From NCBI RefSeq assembly GCF_000527135.1, contig NZ_AZUP01000001.1, positions 1,612,001 to 1,676,000 on the forward strand: 64,000 bases of DNA, written 5' to 3'. Below the pieces are notes generated by a model. It was not told the origin of the DNA, made no database searches, and was given only the letters and a program-made list of their open reading frames with translations. The position numbers and the translations under genes were made by a program. Shown here piece by piece: positions 24,319-35,790 of this stretch. The first letter of the stretch is position 1. Every line of letters starts with the position of its first letter. This DNA is from Methyloversatilis discipulorum. GTDB lineage: Bacteria; Pseudomonadota; Gammaproteobacteria; Burkholderiales; Rhodocyclaceae.

Positions 24319-25155
24319 ATGAACTGGATGCGTGCCCTGCGCGCCGGCCTCGGCGCGCTGTTCCTCGTCGCGACCAGCGTCTTCGCGCAGCTCGCGGTGC
24401 CGCCGGTCGCCCGCGTCAGCGACCAGACGGCGACGCTGAGCGGTGCCGACATCGCCGCGCTGGAGCGCACGCTGCAGGACTTCGAACAGCGCAAGGGCAG
24501 CCAGATTGCGGTGCTGGTGGTGCCCACCACGGCGCCGGAGACGGTCGAGCAATACGCGCTGCGCGTGGCCGAAACCTGGAAGCTGGGGCGCAAGGGCGTC
24601 GACGACGGCGCCCTGCTGCTGGTGGCCAAGGACGACCGCGCACTGCGCATCGAGGTCGGCTACGGGCTGGAAGGAGCGCTGACAGACATCACGGCCAAAC
24701 GCATCGTGTCCGACGTGATCGTGCCCTACTTCCGCCAGGGCGATTTCGCCGGCGGCATCCGCGCCGGCGTGGATCGCATGATCGGCGTCATCGACGGCGA
24801 ACCGCTGCCCGAACCGTCGCGCGCCGCGGCAGGCGGTGAAGGCGGCATCGAACAGTACGCGCCCATGCTTTTCATCGTCGCACTCGGCCTCGGCGGCGTG
24901 CTGCGCGCCATGCTGGGCCGGCTGCCGGGCGCGCTGGCGACCGGCGGCGTGGTCGGCTTCATCGCCTGGATCGTGGTCGGGCTGCTGCCGATCGCCGTCG
25001 TCGCCGGCATCGTCGCGCTGGTTATCACGCTGTTCGGCGGCGGTCGCGGCATCGGCGGATTCGGTGGCGGCGGGGGCTTCGGCCACGGTGGCGGCGGCGG
25101 CTTTGGCGGCGGTGGTGGTGGATTCGGTGGCGGCGGCGCCTCGGGACGGTGGTGA
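24319..25155 (+). CDS. TPM domain protein (YgcG-like)
   Basis: 278 aa. Signal sequence (about 1-24), then a TPM domain with LSGADIAALERTLQDFEQRK, QIAVLVVPTT, GRKGVDDGALLLVAKDDR and IEVGYGLEGALTD. Two transmembrane helices (about 178-235) and a C-terminal Gly-rich tail composed of GGGG-F repeats, as in YgcG proteins. Middle gene of the lemA-TPM-TPM operon; next gene starts two bases after its stop. Confidence 0.9.
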   Translation: MNWMRALRAGLGALFLVATSVFAQLAVPPVARVSDQTATLSGADIAALERTLQDFEQRKGSQIAVLVVPTTAPETVEQYALRVAETWKLGRKGVDDGALLLVAKDDRALRIEVGYGLEGALTDITAKRIVSDVIVPYFRQGDFAGGIRAGVDRMIGVIDGEPLPEPSRAAAGGEGGIEQYAPMLFIVALGLGGVLRAMLGRLPGALATGGVVGFIAWIVVGLLPIAVVAGIVALVITLFGGGRGIGGFGGGGGFGHGGGGGFGGGGGGFGGGGASGRW

Positions 25156-25156
25156 C

Positions 25157-25651
25157 ATGATCGGACGTTTCTTCAGACATCTGTTCGCCCTGCCCTGGGC
25201 GCTGCGCCGCGCCTTGCCGGCGCGCACGCTGGAGGCGATCGAGCTGGCGATCGAGGCAAGCGAAGTACGCCACGCCGGCGAACTGCGCTTCGTCGTCGAG
25301 AACGCCCTGCACCCGCTGGCCGTGCTGCGCGGCCAGAGCGGGCGCGAACGTGCGATCGAGGTGTTCTCGGCGCTGCGCGTGTGGGACACCGAACACAACA
25401 GCGGCGTGCTCATCTATCTGCTGATGGCCGACCACGACATCGAAATCGTGGTCGATCGCGGCGTCCGCGCCCGCGTGCCGGACGCGCACTGGGCGGCTTT
25501 GTGCACCGAACTGGAAGCTCGCTTCCGTCGCGGCGAGTTCTACGACGGCGCGCTGCACTGCGTGCAGGCGATCACCGCGACGCTGGCGCCGCACTTTCCG
25601 GGCGCTGGCACAAAGAAGAACGAACTGCCGGACCGCGTACTTGTCCTGTAA
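25157..25651 (+). CDS. Second TPM domain protein
   Basis: 164 aa, no signal peptide. A shorter TPM domain: ELAIEASEVRHAGELRFVVE, FSALRVWDTEHNSGVLIYLL, DHDIEIVVDRGVRARV. Such a cytosolic or membrane-facing TPM protein commonly closes LemA/YgcG operons. ATG 25157 directly follows the preceding TGA. Confidence 0.88.
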   Translation: MIGRFFRHLFALPWALRRALPARTLEAIELAIEASEVRHAGELRFVVENALHPLAVLRGQSGRERAIEVFSALRVWDTEHNSGVLIYLLMADHDIEIVVDRGVRARVPDAHWAALCTELEARFRRGEFYDGALHCVQAITATLAPHFPGAGTKKNELPDRVLVL

Positions 25652-25693
25652 GGTCCGGGGCCGCAGCCCGAGGGCCCCTGCGCGGAGAGCGTC

Positions 25694-27580
<1,887 letters not shown>

Positions 27581-27581
27581 C

Positions 27582-27833
27582 TCAGGCGGCGCGGCGGTCG
27601 GGGAAGGCGATCACCTCGGCGCGCCGGCGCCGTTCGATGCGCGGCGGCACCGCCTGCAGCGTCGCACCGTCGTTGTCGGCATTGCCGCCAGCCGCCTGCC
27701 AGGCCATGGTCGCGGCGAGCTGGGTTTCACATGAGATGAGATGGTACTGGCCGCACTCGATCAGTTCGAGCGGCGGAATGAATTCGGATTCGAGCGCGTT
27801 CGGCAGAAACGGCAGATCGGCAATATGTGACAT
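27582..27833 (-). CDS. Small hypothetical protein
   Basis: 83 aa from ATG 27833, which has AAGGGGA about eight bases upstream; a longer frame to 27884 is less likely. Soluble, with a basic end (PRIERRRRAEVIAFPDRRAA). No family recognised. It is convergent with the ABC exporter, with one base between the stops. Confidence 0.6.
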   Translation of the reverse strand: MSHIADLPFLPNALESEFIPPLELIECGQYHLISCETQLAATMAWQAAGGNADNDGATLQAVPPRIERRRRAEVIAFPDRRAA

Positions 27834-27985
27834 GGACCATCCCCTTCGTTGTGGATGTCTGAACTCCGAGAATGCAGGCAGCATGACACGGCTGCTTGAC
27901 GGAAAGATTTCAGTCTAGGAAGTCGACGCAAGGATTTCCTGTCGCAGTGCAACGAAAACGTCGATCACGGGAACCGGTCCCGGGT

Positions 27986-28276
27986 CTGTGGGAGCGGCCT
28001 TGGCCGCGACGCGGCTGTTGCAGTCCGCAGGCTTCGCTTCAGGCCGCTGTCGGGGTCAGAAGACCCCTCCCACAGAACCCCGGCTTCGGCCGCCGGCCGC
28101 AGATCCGGCGCACTCCCTGTGGGAGCGGCCTTGGCCGCGACACGGCCGCTGCAGTCCGCAGGCTTCGCTTCAGGCCGCTGTCGGGGTCAGAAGACCCCTC
28201 CCACAGAACCCCGGCTTCGGCCGCCGGCCGCAGATCCGGCGCACTCCCTGTGGGAGCGGCCTTGGCCGCGACGTAG
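27986..28276. repeat. Second ~131-bp REP-like tandem array
   Basis: CTGTGGGAGCGGCCTTGGCC starts at 27986, 28117 and 28248, an exact 131-bp period. Between copies lies GTCGGGGTCAGAAGACCCC. Both palindromes are the reverse complements of those in the array at 5097-5738, in the same relative order. Two full units plus a partial one. The 27834-28427 gap holds only this array and the efp terminator. Confidence 0.85.
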
Positions 28277-28354
28277 CCGCCACTCGGCGCCGGCTTCGAT
28301 ACAGATGGCTTTCGCGATCGTAGAACCGCCCATATCGAACGGCGACGCCGGACG

Positions 28355-28386
28355 AAAAAAAGCCCTGCACGAAGGCAGGGCTCTTC
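28355..28386 (-). terminator. Rho-independent terminator of efp
   Basis: On the minus strand the stem AGCCCTGC / GCAGGGCT is followed by seven T. It lies about 40 bases after the efp stop. Confidence 0.88.
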
Positions 28387-28427
28387 TCGTCCGCTGACCG
28401 CCGAACGGCGCGGTCAGACCGTGCTGC

Positions 28428-28985
28428 TTACTTCACGCGGTTCTTGTACTCGCCGGTGCGGGTGTCGATTTCGATCTTGTCGCCGATATCGCAGAACAGC
28501 GGCACGGCCACTTCGTAGCCGGTGTTGATCTTGGCCGGCTTGAGCACCTTGCCTGAGGTATCGCCCTTGACGCCCGGCTCGGTGTAGATGATTTCACGCA
28601 CCACCGAATTCGGCAGTTCGACCGAAATGGCGCGACCTTCGTAGAACACGACTTCGCAGGCCATGCCGTCTTCGATGTAGTTCAGTGCGTCGCCCATGTT
28701 CTCGGCTTCGACTTCGTACTGGTTGTAGTCGGCATCCATGAAGGTGTACAGCGGATCGGCGAAGTACGAGTAGGTGACTTCGCGGCGCTCAAGGATGACC
28801 ACGTCGAACTTGTCGTCAGCCTTGTAGACCGTCTCCTGACCGGAGCCGGTCAGCAGGTTCTTCATCTTCATCTTGACGACGGCGGCGTTGCGGCCCGACT
28901 TGTTGTATTCGGCCTTGAGCACGACCATGGCGTCATTGCCGATTTTCACGACGTTGCCGGCGCGCAGTTCCTGAGCGGTTTTCAT
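28428..28985 (-). CDS. efp: Elongation factor P
   Basis: 185 aa, relieves ribosome stalling at polyproline. The tip of domain I reads NKSGRNAAV with Arg32, the residue that EarP rhamnosylates in this EF-P subtype, rather than the Lys used by EpmA-type systems. The remaining domains are standard ([31 protein letters not shown]). The earP gene is directly upstream on the same strand, 80 bases away. A terminator follows. Confidence 0.96.
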   Translation of the reverse strand: MKTAQELRAGNVVKIGNDAMVVLKAEYNKSGRNAAVVKMKMKNLLTGSGQETVYKADDKFDVVILERREVTYSYFADPLYTFMDADYNQYEVEAENMGDALNYIEDGMACEVVFYEGRAISVELPNSVVREIIYTEPGVKGDTSGKVLKPAKINTGYEVAVPLFCDIGDKIEIDTRTGEYKNRVK

Positions 28986-29065
28986 GCAGTGTTCCTGTGG
29001 GGGTTGAGGCCGCCATGCGAACCTTTGCAACCCCTGTTGCAACGCCCGTCGCGGCAAACCCGGCA

Positions 29066-30196
29066 TTATATAGGTGTCTGATTAAACAAAACAAGCTGGC
29101 TTGCGAGGTCGCTTGTAGCCGCGAGCCGGGTCGCCCAATCCCGCGCGTGCGCGGTCAGCAGCGGCAGGTCGGCAAGCGCGGCGCGCCAGTCGGCCGGCGC
29201 GATCGCCGCCCCCCCGCTCCAGTCGTGATGCAGCGCGCGCAGGCGTGCTGCCGACGCCGGGTCGAGGCCGGCCGAGTAGCGGTCGAGAAAGGCATCGAGC
29301 TTGGGCAGATGCGCCCTCTCTTCCTGCGGATAGATGTGCCACAGCAACGGACGCGCCGCCCACTGCGCGCGGACGAAGGAATCCTCGCCGCGCACGATGT
29401 TCAGATCGCAGTGCCAGAGCAGCGCGTCGTAGTCGTCCTGGTCCATGAAAGGCAGCGCGCAGATCCGCAGCGCACCATTCCGGATTTCGTCGCCGGCGGC
29501 CAGCGGCTGCGCCAGCACACCGGTCAGCGCGGTCAGCGCCCTGCCCTCGGGCACCCATAACTGGGTCGGCAGGGCGCCTGCAGCCAGTGCGTCAACCAGG
29601 GTCGAGATCGACGGGCTTTCATAGCTGAACAGCGATACCTGGAGCGCCCCGGGCTGCGGCCGCATGCCGACGCGCGCCCAGGTTGCCTGTTGCAGCGCCG
29701 CATCCGCGCGCCAGGCGTCGCGTCGGGCGAACAGGTCGCGCTCGCGCAGCAGGCCGCCGGTGCGTGCGCTGAAGCCGGGAAAGAAGAAGTGCTTGGTCAG
29801 ACCGGTGGCCGGGTCCTGCGAGGCGAGGCCGTGACAGCCGTCCGCCCAGTCTTCGGCCGTCAGGTACTCGAGATTGATCCAGCGCGGCGGCACCGGCAGC
29901 GCCGCCATCCGCGCGACGAAGGCCGGTGGCAGATGGCAGGCGAACGCCTCGATGACACAGTGCGCAGGTGCGCAGTCGGGGAGATCGTCGGTCCAGTGCC
30001 TCACATCGACGCCCGGCTCGTCAGTGCCCTGCGGCTTGATCCGCGCCAGCGCCTGCGGCGCGTCCAGCCACAGTCTGACCGTCCAGCCGTGCTCGCGCGC
30101 CAGCGCGCGGGCGAGGCGCCAGCAGACGCCGGCGTCGCCGAAATTGTCGACGACACGGCAGAACAGGTCGCAATCCGGGCGTGGCGGGTGCTGCAT
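29066..30196 (-). CDS. earP: EF-P arginine rhamnosyltransferase EarP
   Basis: 376 aa. Transfers rhamnose from dTDP-rhamnose to Arg32 of EF-P. Family marks: [20 protein letters not shown] at the N-terminus, [26 protein letters not shown] and the sugar-nucleotide site [12 protein letters not shown]. Start chosen at ATG 30196, which places the [12 protein letters not shown] motif near the N-terminus as in other EarP; upstream in-frame ATGs exist at 30226 and 30250. Co-transcribed with efp, matching the Arg32 type of that factor. Confidence 0.94.
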   Translation of the reverse strand: MQHPPRPDCDLFCRVVDNFGDAGVCWRLARALAREHGWTVRLWLDAPQALARIKPQGTDEPGVDVRHWTDDLPDCAPAHCVIEAFACHLPPAFVARMAALPVPPRWINLEYLTAEDWADGCHGLASQDPATGLTKHFFFPGFSARTGGLLRERDLFARRDAWRADAALQQATWARVGMRPQPGALQVSLFSYESPSISTLVDALAAGALPTQLWVPEGRALTALTGVLAQPLAAGDEIRNGALRICALPFMDQDDYDALLWHCDLNIVRGEDSFVRAQWAARPLLWHIYPQEERAHLPKLDAFLDRYSAGLDPASAARLRALHHDWSGGAAIAPADWRAALADLPLLTAHARDWATRLAATSDLASQLVLFNQTPI

Positions 30197-30311
30197 CGGT
30201 GAGGAATCTTCACAAAGAGGGTGCGACATGCCTTCAAGTCCGCGAGTCAAACGTCGTAATCAGCAAAGCAGCAGCGATCAACCACCGTCAAACAGTATCA
30301 GGAGTCCCGAC

Positions 30312-30521
30312 ATGTCCATGCCGCGCCCGACGTCCGAAACACTGGGTTTTCGCCATCATCGCCGTCCGCTGAAGTCGGACGAGCGCATTCCCGCCATGCC
30401 GAGCCTGCTTGACCAGATCGCGCAGATCAACGCGATGACGATGGTGGCCGAGGCCGATGGCGACGCCGACAACGACAGCTGGCCGGACGCTGACGGCGAC
30501 GAGGACGACGACGGAAGCTGA
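30312..30521 (+). CDS. Small protein with an acidic tail
   Basis: 69 aa from ATG 30312, which has AGGAG eight bases upstream. The last third is nearly all Asp/Glu/Gly (EADGDADNDSWPDADGDEDD). No family recognised; the DxDxD-like spacing could bind Ca2+, but no complete EF-hand is visible. Divergent from earP. Confidence 0.55.
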   Translation: MSMPRPTSETLGFRHHRRPLKSDERIPAMPSLLDQIAQINAMTMVAEADGDADNDSWPDADGDEDDDGS

Positions 30522-30637
30522 GACCCGCCGGTGAGCGCCCTGCGCAGCTTGCAGACAGACACAGGCTTCATGGCGCCACCTCTTCAGTAGGCGGCATGCG
30601 GAGCCGTTAACGGGTCATCGTCCACAGGACCTGACAC

Positions 30638-31507
30638 ATGCGCGACGCGTCGAACGCCACCCTGGAGGGCTGGGTCGCTTTCATGAGCGACAAGCCGCTG
30701 CCGGTACTTGCCCGCACCACCCGCGAGCTGGCCCAGTTGCGGGAGGCCGAAAACACGGTCAGCGCCCGCACCATCGCCCAGGTCATCCTGCACGATCCGC
30801 TGATGACGCTGCGTGTGCTTGCCTTCATCGAAGCCAAGCGCGGCCGCAGCCAGCATACCGATATCACGACCATCGAGCGGGCGCTGATGATGATAGGCAT
30901 CACGCCCTTCTTCAATCACTTCGAGTCGATGCCGACGCTGGAGGAGCACCTGCACGCACACCCGCAGGCGCTGCTCGGCGTCATGCGCGTGATCGCGCGG
31001 GCGCGCAAGGCGTCCGGCTGGGCACGCGAATGGGCGCTGATGCGCCACGACATCGATGTCGACGAAATCACCGTCGCCACGCTGCTTCATGACGTGGCGG
31101 AAATCCTCTGCTGGGTGTTCGCGCCGAAGCTGTCGCTGAAACTGCGCGACCTGCTGCGCGCCAATCCGACCATGCGCACGGCGGCCGCGCAGAAGGTGGT
31201 GTTCAACGTCACCTCGCACGACCTGCAGCTGGCGCTGGCCAAGACCTGGCGACTGCCCGGGCTGCTGGTCGAACTGATGGGCGGCTCCGCCCACCCGTCG
31301 CCGCGCGTGCGCAACGTGCAGTACGCGGTCAATCTGGCCCGTCACAGCGCCAAGGGCTGGGACGACCCGGCACTGCCGGACGACTTCAAGGACATCGAGG
31401 AGCTGCTGCGCGTCAGCCACGAAACGCTGCTCGGCCGCCTGGGTCTGCCGATGGACGGCTCGCCGCCACCGACGCCGCCCGATCACGCCGCCCCTGACGC
31501 GGACTGA
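30638..31507 (+). CDS. HDOD domain protein
   Basis: 289 aa. HDOD core: VSARTIAQVILHDPLMTLRVL (about 42-62), ITTIERALMMIGITPFFNHF and VATLLHDVAEILCWVF. HDOD proteins are HD-domain relatives without catalytic function, linked to signalling, chemotaxis or cell-cycle control. No further domain. Ends at a strong bidirectional terminator. Confidence 0.88.
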   Translation: MRDASNATLEGWVAFMSDKPLPVLARTTRELAQLREAENTVSARTIAQVILHDPLMTLRVLAFIEAKRGRSQHTDITTIERALMMIGITPFFNHFESMPTLEEHLHAHPQALLGVMRVIARARKASGWAREWALMRHDIDVDEITVATLLHDVAEILCWVFAPKLSLKLRDLLRANPTMRTAAAQKVVFNVTSHDLQLALAKTWRLPGLLVELMGGSAHPSPRVRNVQYAVNLARHSAKGWDDPALPDDFKDIEELLRVSHETLLGRLGLPMDGSPPPTPPDHAAPDAD

Positions 31508-31518
31508 CGCCGTCACAA

Positions 31519-31550
31519 TGAAAAAGGCCACCCGCGGGTGGCCTTTTTCA
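31519..31550. terminator. Bidirectional Rho-independent terminator
   Basis: AAAAAGGCCACC and GGTGGCCTTTTT form a 12-bp stem around CGCG. T-runs on both strands serve the HDOD gene and the convergent PEP-CTERM gene. Confidence 0.9.
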
Positions 31551-31580
31551 TTCAGCAGCAAGCTGCTTCGGGCGCAGCAA

Positions 31581-32714
31581 TCAGCCCCGACGGCGACGCA
31601 GCACGCCGACACCGGCCAGCGCGGCGGCAATCAGCGCCAGCGAACCGGGCTCCGGCACATTGATGTCCGGCCGCGCCTGGGTGCCGAGGAACAGCTTCTC
31701 GTCACCGCCGTTCAGCGCGTAATTGTCGAAACAGTTGCCGACGTCCTCATTCTGCCGCGGCGCTTCACGCACGGTGCCGAAGCCGTCCTCGCTGCCACAG
31801 CCGAGGCGATAGTCGACATGGATCGCGTAGTCGCTCAAGTCGCCGCCGATCAGGCTGGCGATCAGCGCGTCGAGCTCGGTCATCACGATGGCGTAGGCAG
31901 CGCGGTCACCGCCCAGGTTGTGCTCGACCTTGCGGTCATAGGGGCCGGCGCAATCGACGATGATCTCGCCGCCCGGCACCGTTGCCAGACAGACCGGGCC
32001 ACCGGAGCGCACGAAATCGGCGAGCACCGGTTCGACACGACCGGCTTCGGTCAGCGCTCCGGGCGCGGTGTAGAGGTCAGAGCCGCCGAGAATGATGCCG
32101 GAGCCACCCGAGCCGTCGAAGGTGGGCAGACCGCCGTAAACCGACACGCCGTCCTGGTCGAAGTCATTGCTCAGGTCGAAGCGGCCGAGGATGGTGCCAG
32201 TGCTGATCTGCGACACCTCGACGCGCATCCACGCCGCCAGACTGGCGCGGTCTTCGCCGGAGCCGATCTCGTTATTGGCGAAGAAGAACACCAGCGAGTT
32301 CTCGTCGAAGTTCAGTTCGGCATTGAGCGCCGACAGGCTGGCATCCCACCAGCCGGAGCGATCCCAGCTGCCGTCGAGCACACCGGCCAGACTGTTGGGT
32401 TCGTTTGCGGTCGTCGTGCGGAAGCCCTCGGTGGTGTTCGCCTGCGGCGTATCGAAGGCGTCGTCCACGCCCGGCGTGTCATTGCTGGTCTGGCCGTCCG
32501 CGCCCAGACCAAGCTTGGTGAAGATATCGATCTGGCCCGGCCCCGACATCACTTCGAGACCGGAAATGGGCAGCGAGTAGGAACGGGCATCGCCGTAGGT
32601 GACCCAGCCGACGTTCTCGAGATCGACGGTGGGGGCGGCTTGGGCGCCGGTGACACTAGCGAGGGCCGCAGTCAGTGCGGCGAGACGAACCTTCTTGCGG
32701 AAGGGGGTGGCCAT
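31581..32714 (-). CDS. PEP-CTERM sorting domain protein
   Basis: 377 aa. Signal peptide about 1-27 (KKVRLAALTAALASVTGAQA); C-terminal tail VPEPGSLALIAAALAGVGVL followed by RRRRG. The body is acidic and Asp-rich (LDGSWDRSGWWDASLSALNA, NNEIGSGEDRASLAAWM), and four Cys in the second half may form disulfides. Start ATG 32714 after AGGAGA. Third PEP-CTERM gene in the window; the sorting tail is a different subtype from the other two. Confidence 0.9.
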   Translation of the reverse strand: MATPFRKKVRLAALTAALASVTGAQAAPTVDLENVGWVTYGDARSYSLPISGLEVMSGPGQIDIFTKLGLGADGQTSNDTPGVDDAFDTPQANTTEGFRTTTANEPNSLAGVLDGSWDRSGWWDASLSALNAELNFDENSLVFFFANNEIGSGEDRASLAAWMRVEVSQISTGTILGRFDLSNDFDQDGVSVYGGLPTFDGSGGSGIILGGSDLYTAPGALTEAGRVEPVLADFVRSGGPVCLATVPGGEIIVDCAGPYDRKVEHNLGGDRAAYAIVMTELDALIASLIGGDLSDYAIHVDYRLGCGSEDGFGTVREAPRQNEDVGNCFDNYALNGGDEKLFLGTQARPDINVPEPGSLALIAAALAGVGVLRRRRG

Positions 32715-32903
32715 GATCTGTCTCCTGGGTTCTTGTCGGGACGGCACGGGAAATTTTCCCGAGTCGTCATCGACCGTGTAGCAAGTCACGTTCCAGAAAA
32801 ACAGGGGGTTACACAAAACTGAAATATATGAAGTTTTTTACCTATCTCGGATAGCACCGTTCACCGGCCCGAGATCTGTAAATAAATCCGACAGAATTCG
32901 GTC

Positions 32904-34793
32904 TCAGCGACGCGATTCCAGTTCTTCCCAGCGCAGCATGGCGGCGTCGATTTCGGCCGCCAGCGCGCCCAGACGGGTGGACACGCCGGCCGCTTCGGGA
33001 CCGGCCAGTGCGCCGCTCGACAGGCGTGCGGTCAGCGTCGCCTGTTCGTCCTCCAGCACGGCGATACGGTCGGGCAGGCCGTCCAGTTCCTTCTGCTCCT
33101 TGAAGCTGAGCTTGCTCTTCGGTGCCGCGACCGGCTTGTCCGCCTTGACCGGTGCTGGCGGAGCTGATTTTGCCGGCGTGGCGGCGGGCGACGCCGGCGC
33201 GGCCGGGCGCTGGGCGACCCAGTCGCTGTAACCGCCGACGTACTCGCGCCAGCGACCGTCGCCCTCATAGGCGATGGTCTGCGTCACGACGGCGTCGAGG
33301 AAGGCGCGGTCGTGCGATACCAGCAGCACGGTGCCGTCGTAGTCCTGCAGCAGCTGTTCGAGCAGGTCCAGCGTTTCCATGTCGAGATCGTTGGTCGGCT
33401 CGTCCAGCACCAGCACATTGGCCGGGCGCGCGAACAGCCGGGCCAGCAGCAGCCGATTGCGCTCGCCGCCCGACAGCGACTCGACCTTGGCGCGCGCGCG
33501 TTGCGGCGGGAACAGGAAGTCGCCCAGATAGCCGATCACGTGCGTGCGCTTGCCGCCGATCTCGACGAAATCCGATCCCGGACTGATCACCTCGGCCAGC
33601 GTGGCCGATTCGTCGAGCTGGGTGCGGAACTGGTCGAAGTAGGCCACCTGTATGCGGCTGCCGGTACGCACGCGGCCTTCGTCCGGCTCGAGCTGGCCGA
33701 GGATGAGCTTGAGCAGCGTAGTCTTGCCGGCGCCGTTGGGGCCGATCAGGCCCACCTTGTCGCCGCGCACGATGCGCGTCGAGAAGTCGCGCACGATGGG
33801 GCGGTCGCCGAAGCGCTTGCTGACGCCTTCGAGTTCCGCCACCAGTTCGCCGGACGCTTCGCCGCGATCCAGTCCGATGCGGGCGCGGCCCATCTGTTCG
33901 CGCCGCGCCTCACGCCGGGCGCGCAACTCGTCGAGCCGCTTCACGCGGAACTGCGCCCGCGTGCGCCGCGCCTCGACGCCCTTGCGTATCCACACCTCCT
34001 CCTGCGCCAGCAGCTTGTCGGCGCGCGCCGATTCCAGCGCCTCGGCCGCCAGTTCGTCGGCCTTGCGCGCCACGTATTGCGCGTAGCGGCCTGGGTAGCT
34101 GCGCAGCAGGCCGCGGTCCAGTTCGATGATGCGGGTGGCGAAGCTGTCGAGGAAGCGGCGGTCGTGGGTGATGACCAGGCTGGCGCCGCGGAAGTCGTTC
34201 AGCAGCGCTTCCAGCCAGGCGATGCCGTCGAGGTCGAGGTGGTTGGTCGGCTCGTCCAGCAGCAGCATGTCCGGCTCGGCCACCAGCGCGCGTGCCAGTG
34301 CCACGCGTTTGAGCATGCCGCCGGACAGCGATTCCACAGTGGCGTCGCCCGGCAGGTTGAGCCGGACCAGCGCCTGTTCGATGCGCTGCTCGAAGCGCCA
34401 GGCCTGATGGTGTTCCAGCGCGTCCTGCAGTTCGGCCATGCGGTCGAGCTTGCTCTCGTCGCCATGCGCCACCGCCTCGGCCACGTCGTGGTAATCGATC
34501 AGCAGCTGCGACAGTTCGCCCAAGCCCTGTGCGATGGCGTCGAACACGCGGGCACCAGCGGCGAACTGCGGCTCCTGCGCGACGTAGGCGATCTTCGTGC
34601 CGGGCTGGCGCCACACCGTGCCGTCGTCCAGCGCGGCGTCACCCGCGAGGATCTTGAGCAGGCTGGATTTGCCGGTGCCATTGCGGCCGATCAGCGCCAG
34701 CCGCTCGCCCGGTTCGACCACGAGCGCGGTGTGGTCCAGCAGCGGCAGGTCGCCGAAGGCGAGGCAGGCATTGTCTAGGGTGATCAGCGGCAT
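32904..34793 (-). CDS. uup: ABC-F family ATPase (Uup-like)
   Basis: 629 aa soluble twin ATPase. First cassette: Walker A IGRNGTGKSS, signature LSGGMLKRVALARAL, Walker B MLLLDEPTNHLD. Second: IGPNGAGKTT, LSGGERNRLLLARLF, VLVLDEPTNDLD. Between them is the ABC-F linker rich in Arg. The C-terminus has a Pro/Ala-rich spacer, then KLSFKEQKELDGLPDRIAVL, the Uup-type coiled coil. Uup is linked to ribosome quality and suppression of precise transposon excision. Start ATG 34793. Confidence 0.92.
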   Translation of the reverse strand: MPLITLDNACLAFGDLPLLDHTALVVEPGERLALIGRNGTGKSSLLKILAGDAALDDGTVWRQPGTKIAYVAQEPQFAAGARVFDAIAQGLGELSQLLIDYHDVAEAVAHGDESKLDRMAELQDALEHHQAWRFEQRIEQALVRLNLPGDATVESLSGGMLKRVALARALVAEPDMLLLDEPTNHLDLDGIAWLEALLNDFRGASLVITHDRRFLDSFATRIIELDRGLLRSYPGRYAQYVARKADELAAEALESARADKLLAQEEVWIRKGVEARRTRAQFRVKRLDELRARREARREQMGRARIGLDRGEASGELVAELEGVSKRFGDRPIVRDFSTRIVRGDKVGLIGPNGAGKTTLLKLILGQLEPDEGRVRTGSRIQVAYFDQFRTQLDESATLAEVISPGSDFVEIGGKRTHVIGYLGDFLFPPQRARAKVESLSGGERNRLLLARLFARPANVLVLDEPTNDLDMETLDLLEQLLQDYDGTVLLVSHDRAFLDAVVTQTIAYEGDGRWREYVGGYSDWVAQRPAAPASPAATPAKSAPPAPVKADKPVAAPKSKLSFKEQKELDGLPDRIAVLEDEQATLTARLSSGALAGPEAAGVSTRLGALAAEIDAAMLRWEELESRR

Positions 34794-34857
34794 GGCGGGC
34801 GGCGGGTGAGGCGGTTCGGAGGCGGGCGCGCAGTATACGCCCTGCCCCGGCGACGAC

Positions 34858-35790
34858 TCAGCCGGCGCGCGCCACTGCTTGCGGCCGGCAGGCGAACAGC
34901 GCGCCACCGAACGCGGCCTGCAGCAGACCGAACACGCCGTAGATCAGCGCCACCGCGACCGCCTGGGCGGCCGGCACGCCGAAGGCGGCGAGCACCGCCG
35001 CCGCCGCCGCTTCACGCGTACCCCAGCCGCCGACGCTGACCGGCAGCGCCGCCATCAGGAAGATGGGTGCCGCCGCCGTCGCCCACACGGCCGGTGACAG
35101 GTCGAGCCCGAGCGCGCGGCCGCCGCAGGCGAGCGCAGCAATCGACAGTGCCTGCACGACCAGCGAAGCGACCATCTGCAGCACGTACTGCTGCAGCACC
35201 CGCGGACGCCGCAGTCGCGATTGCACGCGCGCCAGCGTAGCGAACGCGCGACCGCCGCTGATCGGCCGCGCAATCAGCAGCAGTGGCGCGGTCAGCAGCA
35301 GCACGTTGGCCATCGCGCACGACAGATCGATCCAGACCGGCGACAGCGGCAGTGCAAACGCCATCGACGACGCGGCGAACGGCAACGCGCCGGCGCCGAG
35401 TGCGAGCAGCACCCACAGACCGCTGACGCGGTCCAGCAGCACCGACAGCCCGGCGTCCAGCGTCGGCAGTCCGGCCTGACGCAGCGCCAGCGCGCGGTAC
35501 AGATCGCCGCCGACGACCGCCCCCGGCAGCAGCGCATTCAGTGCCATCGCACGGAAGTAGGCGAGCAGTGCAAACGCGGGGCCGACGACCGCGCCGAGCC
35601 AGATGGTGAGCGCCCGCCAGCGCAGCGCGGACGCGACGTTGGAAAGCAGCGCGGCGAACAGGCCGACCAGCAGCCAGCCGCGGTCGGCTCGCCGCAGGGT
35701 GTCGACCAGCGCCGCCGGCTCCGCCACATGGATCACCGCCGCCAGCAACACGCCGGCTGCGGCGAGACGCAGCACGGCGCCACGCGTCAT
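34858..35790 (-). CDS. Lysylphosphatidylglycerol-synthase-TM-like (UPF0104) membrane protein
   Basis: 310 aa with about eight hydrophobic helices. Family marks: YFRAMALNALLPGAVVGGDL (about 74-93), LDRVSGLWVLLALG and PVSVGGWGTREAAAA. These proteins are thought to act as lipid or lipid-linked sugar flippases. Its start overlaps the stop of the glycosyltransferase gene by four bases, suggesting the pair handles one lipid-linked sugar. Confidence 0.87.
   Translation of the reverse strand: MTRGAVLRLAAAGVLLAAVIHVAEPAALVDTLRRADRGWLLVGLFAALLSNVASALRWRALTIWLGAVVGPAFALLAYFRAMALNALLPGAVVGGDLYRALALRQAGLPTLDAGLSVLLDRVSGLWVLLALGAGALPFAASSMAFALPLSPVWIDLSCAMANVLLLTAPLLLIARPISGGRAFATLARVQSRLRRPRVLQQYVLQMVASLVVQALSIAALACGGRALGLDLSPAVWATAAAPIFLMAALPVSVGGWGTREAAAAAVLAAFGVPAAQAVAVALIYGVFGLLQAAFGGALFACRPQAVARAG

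Noticed and set aside
27986..28276. Proteins of about 100-130 aa encoded in the repeat array
   Set aside because: The open frames exist because the 131-bp unit lacks stops in those frames; their sequences simply repeat WERPWPR-like strings.
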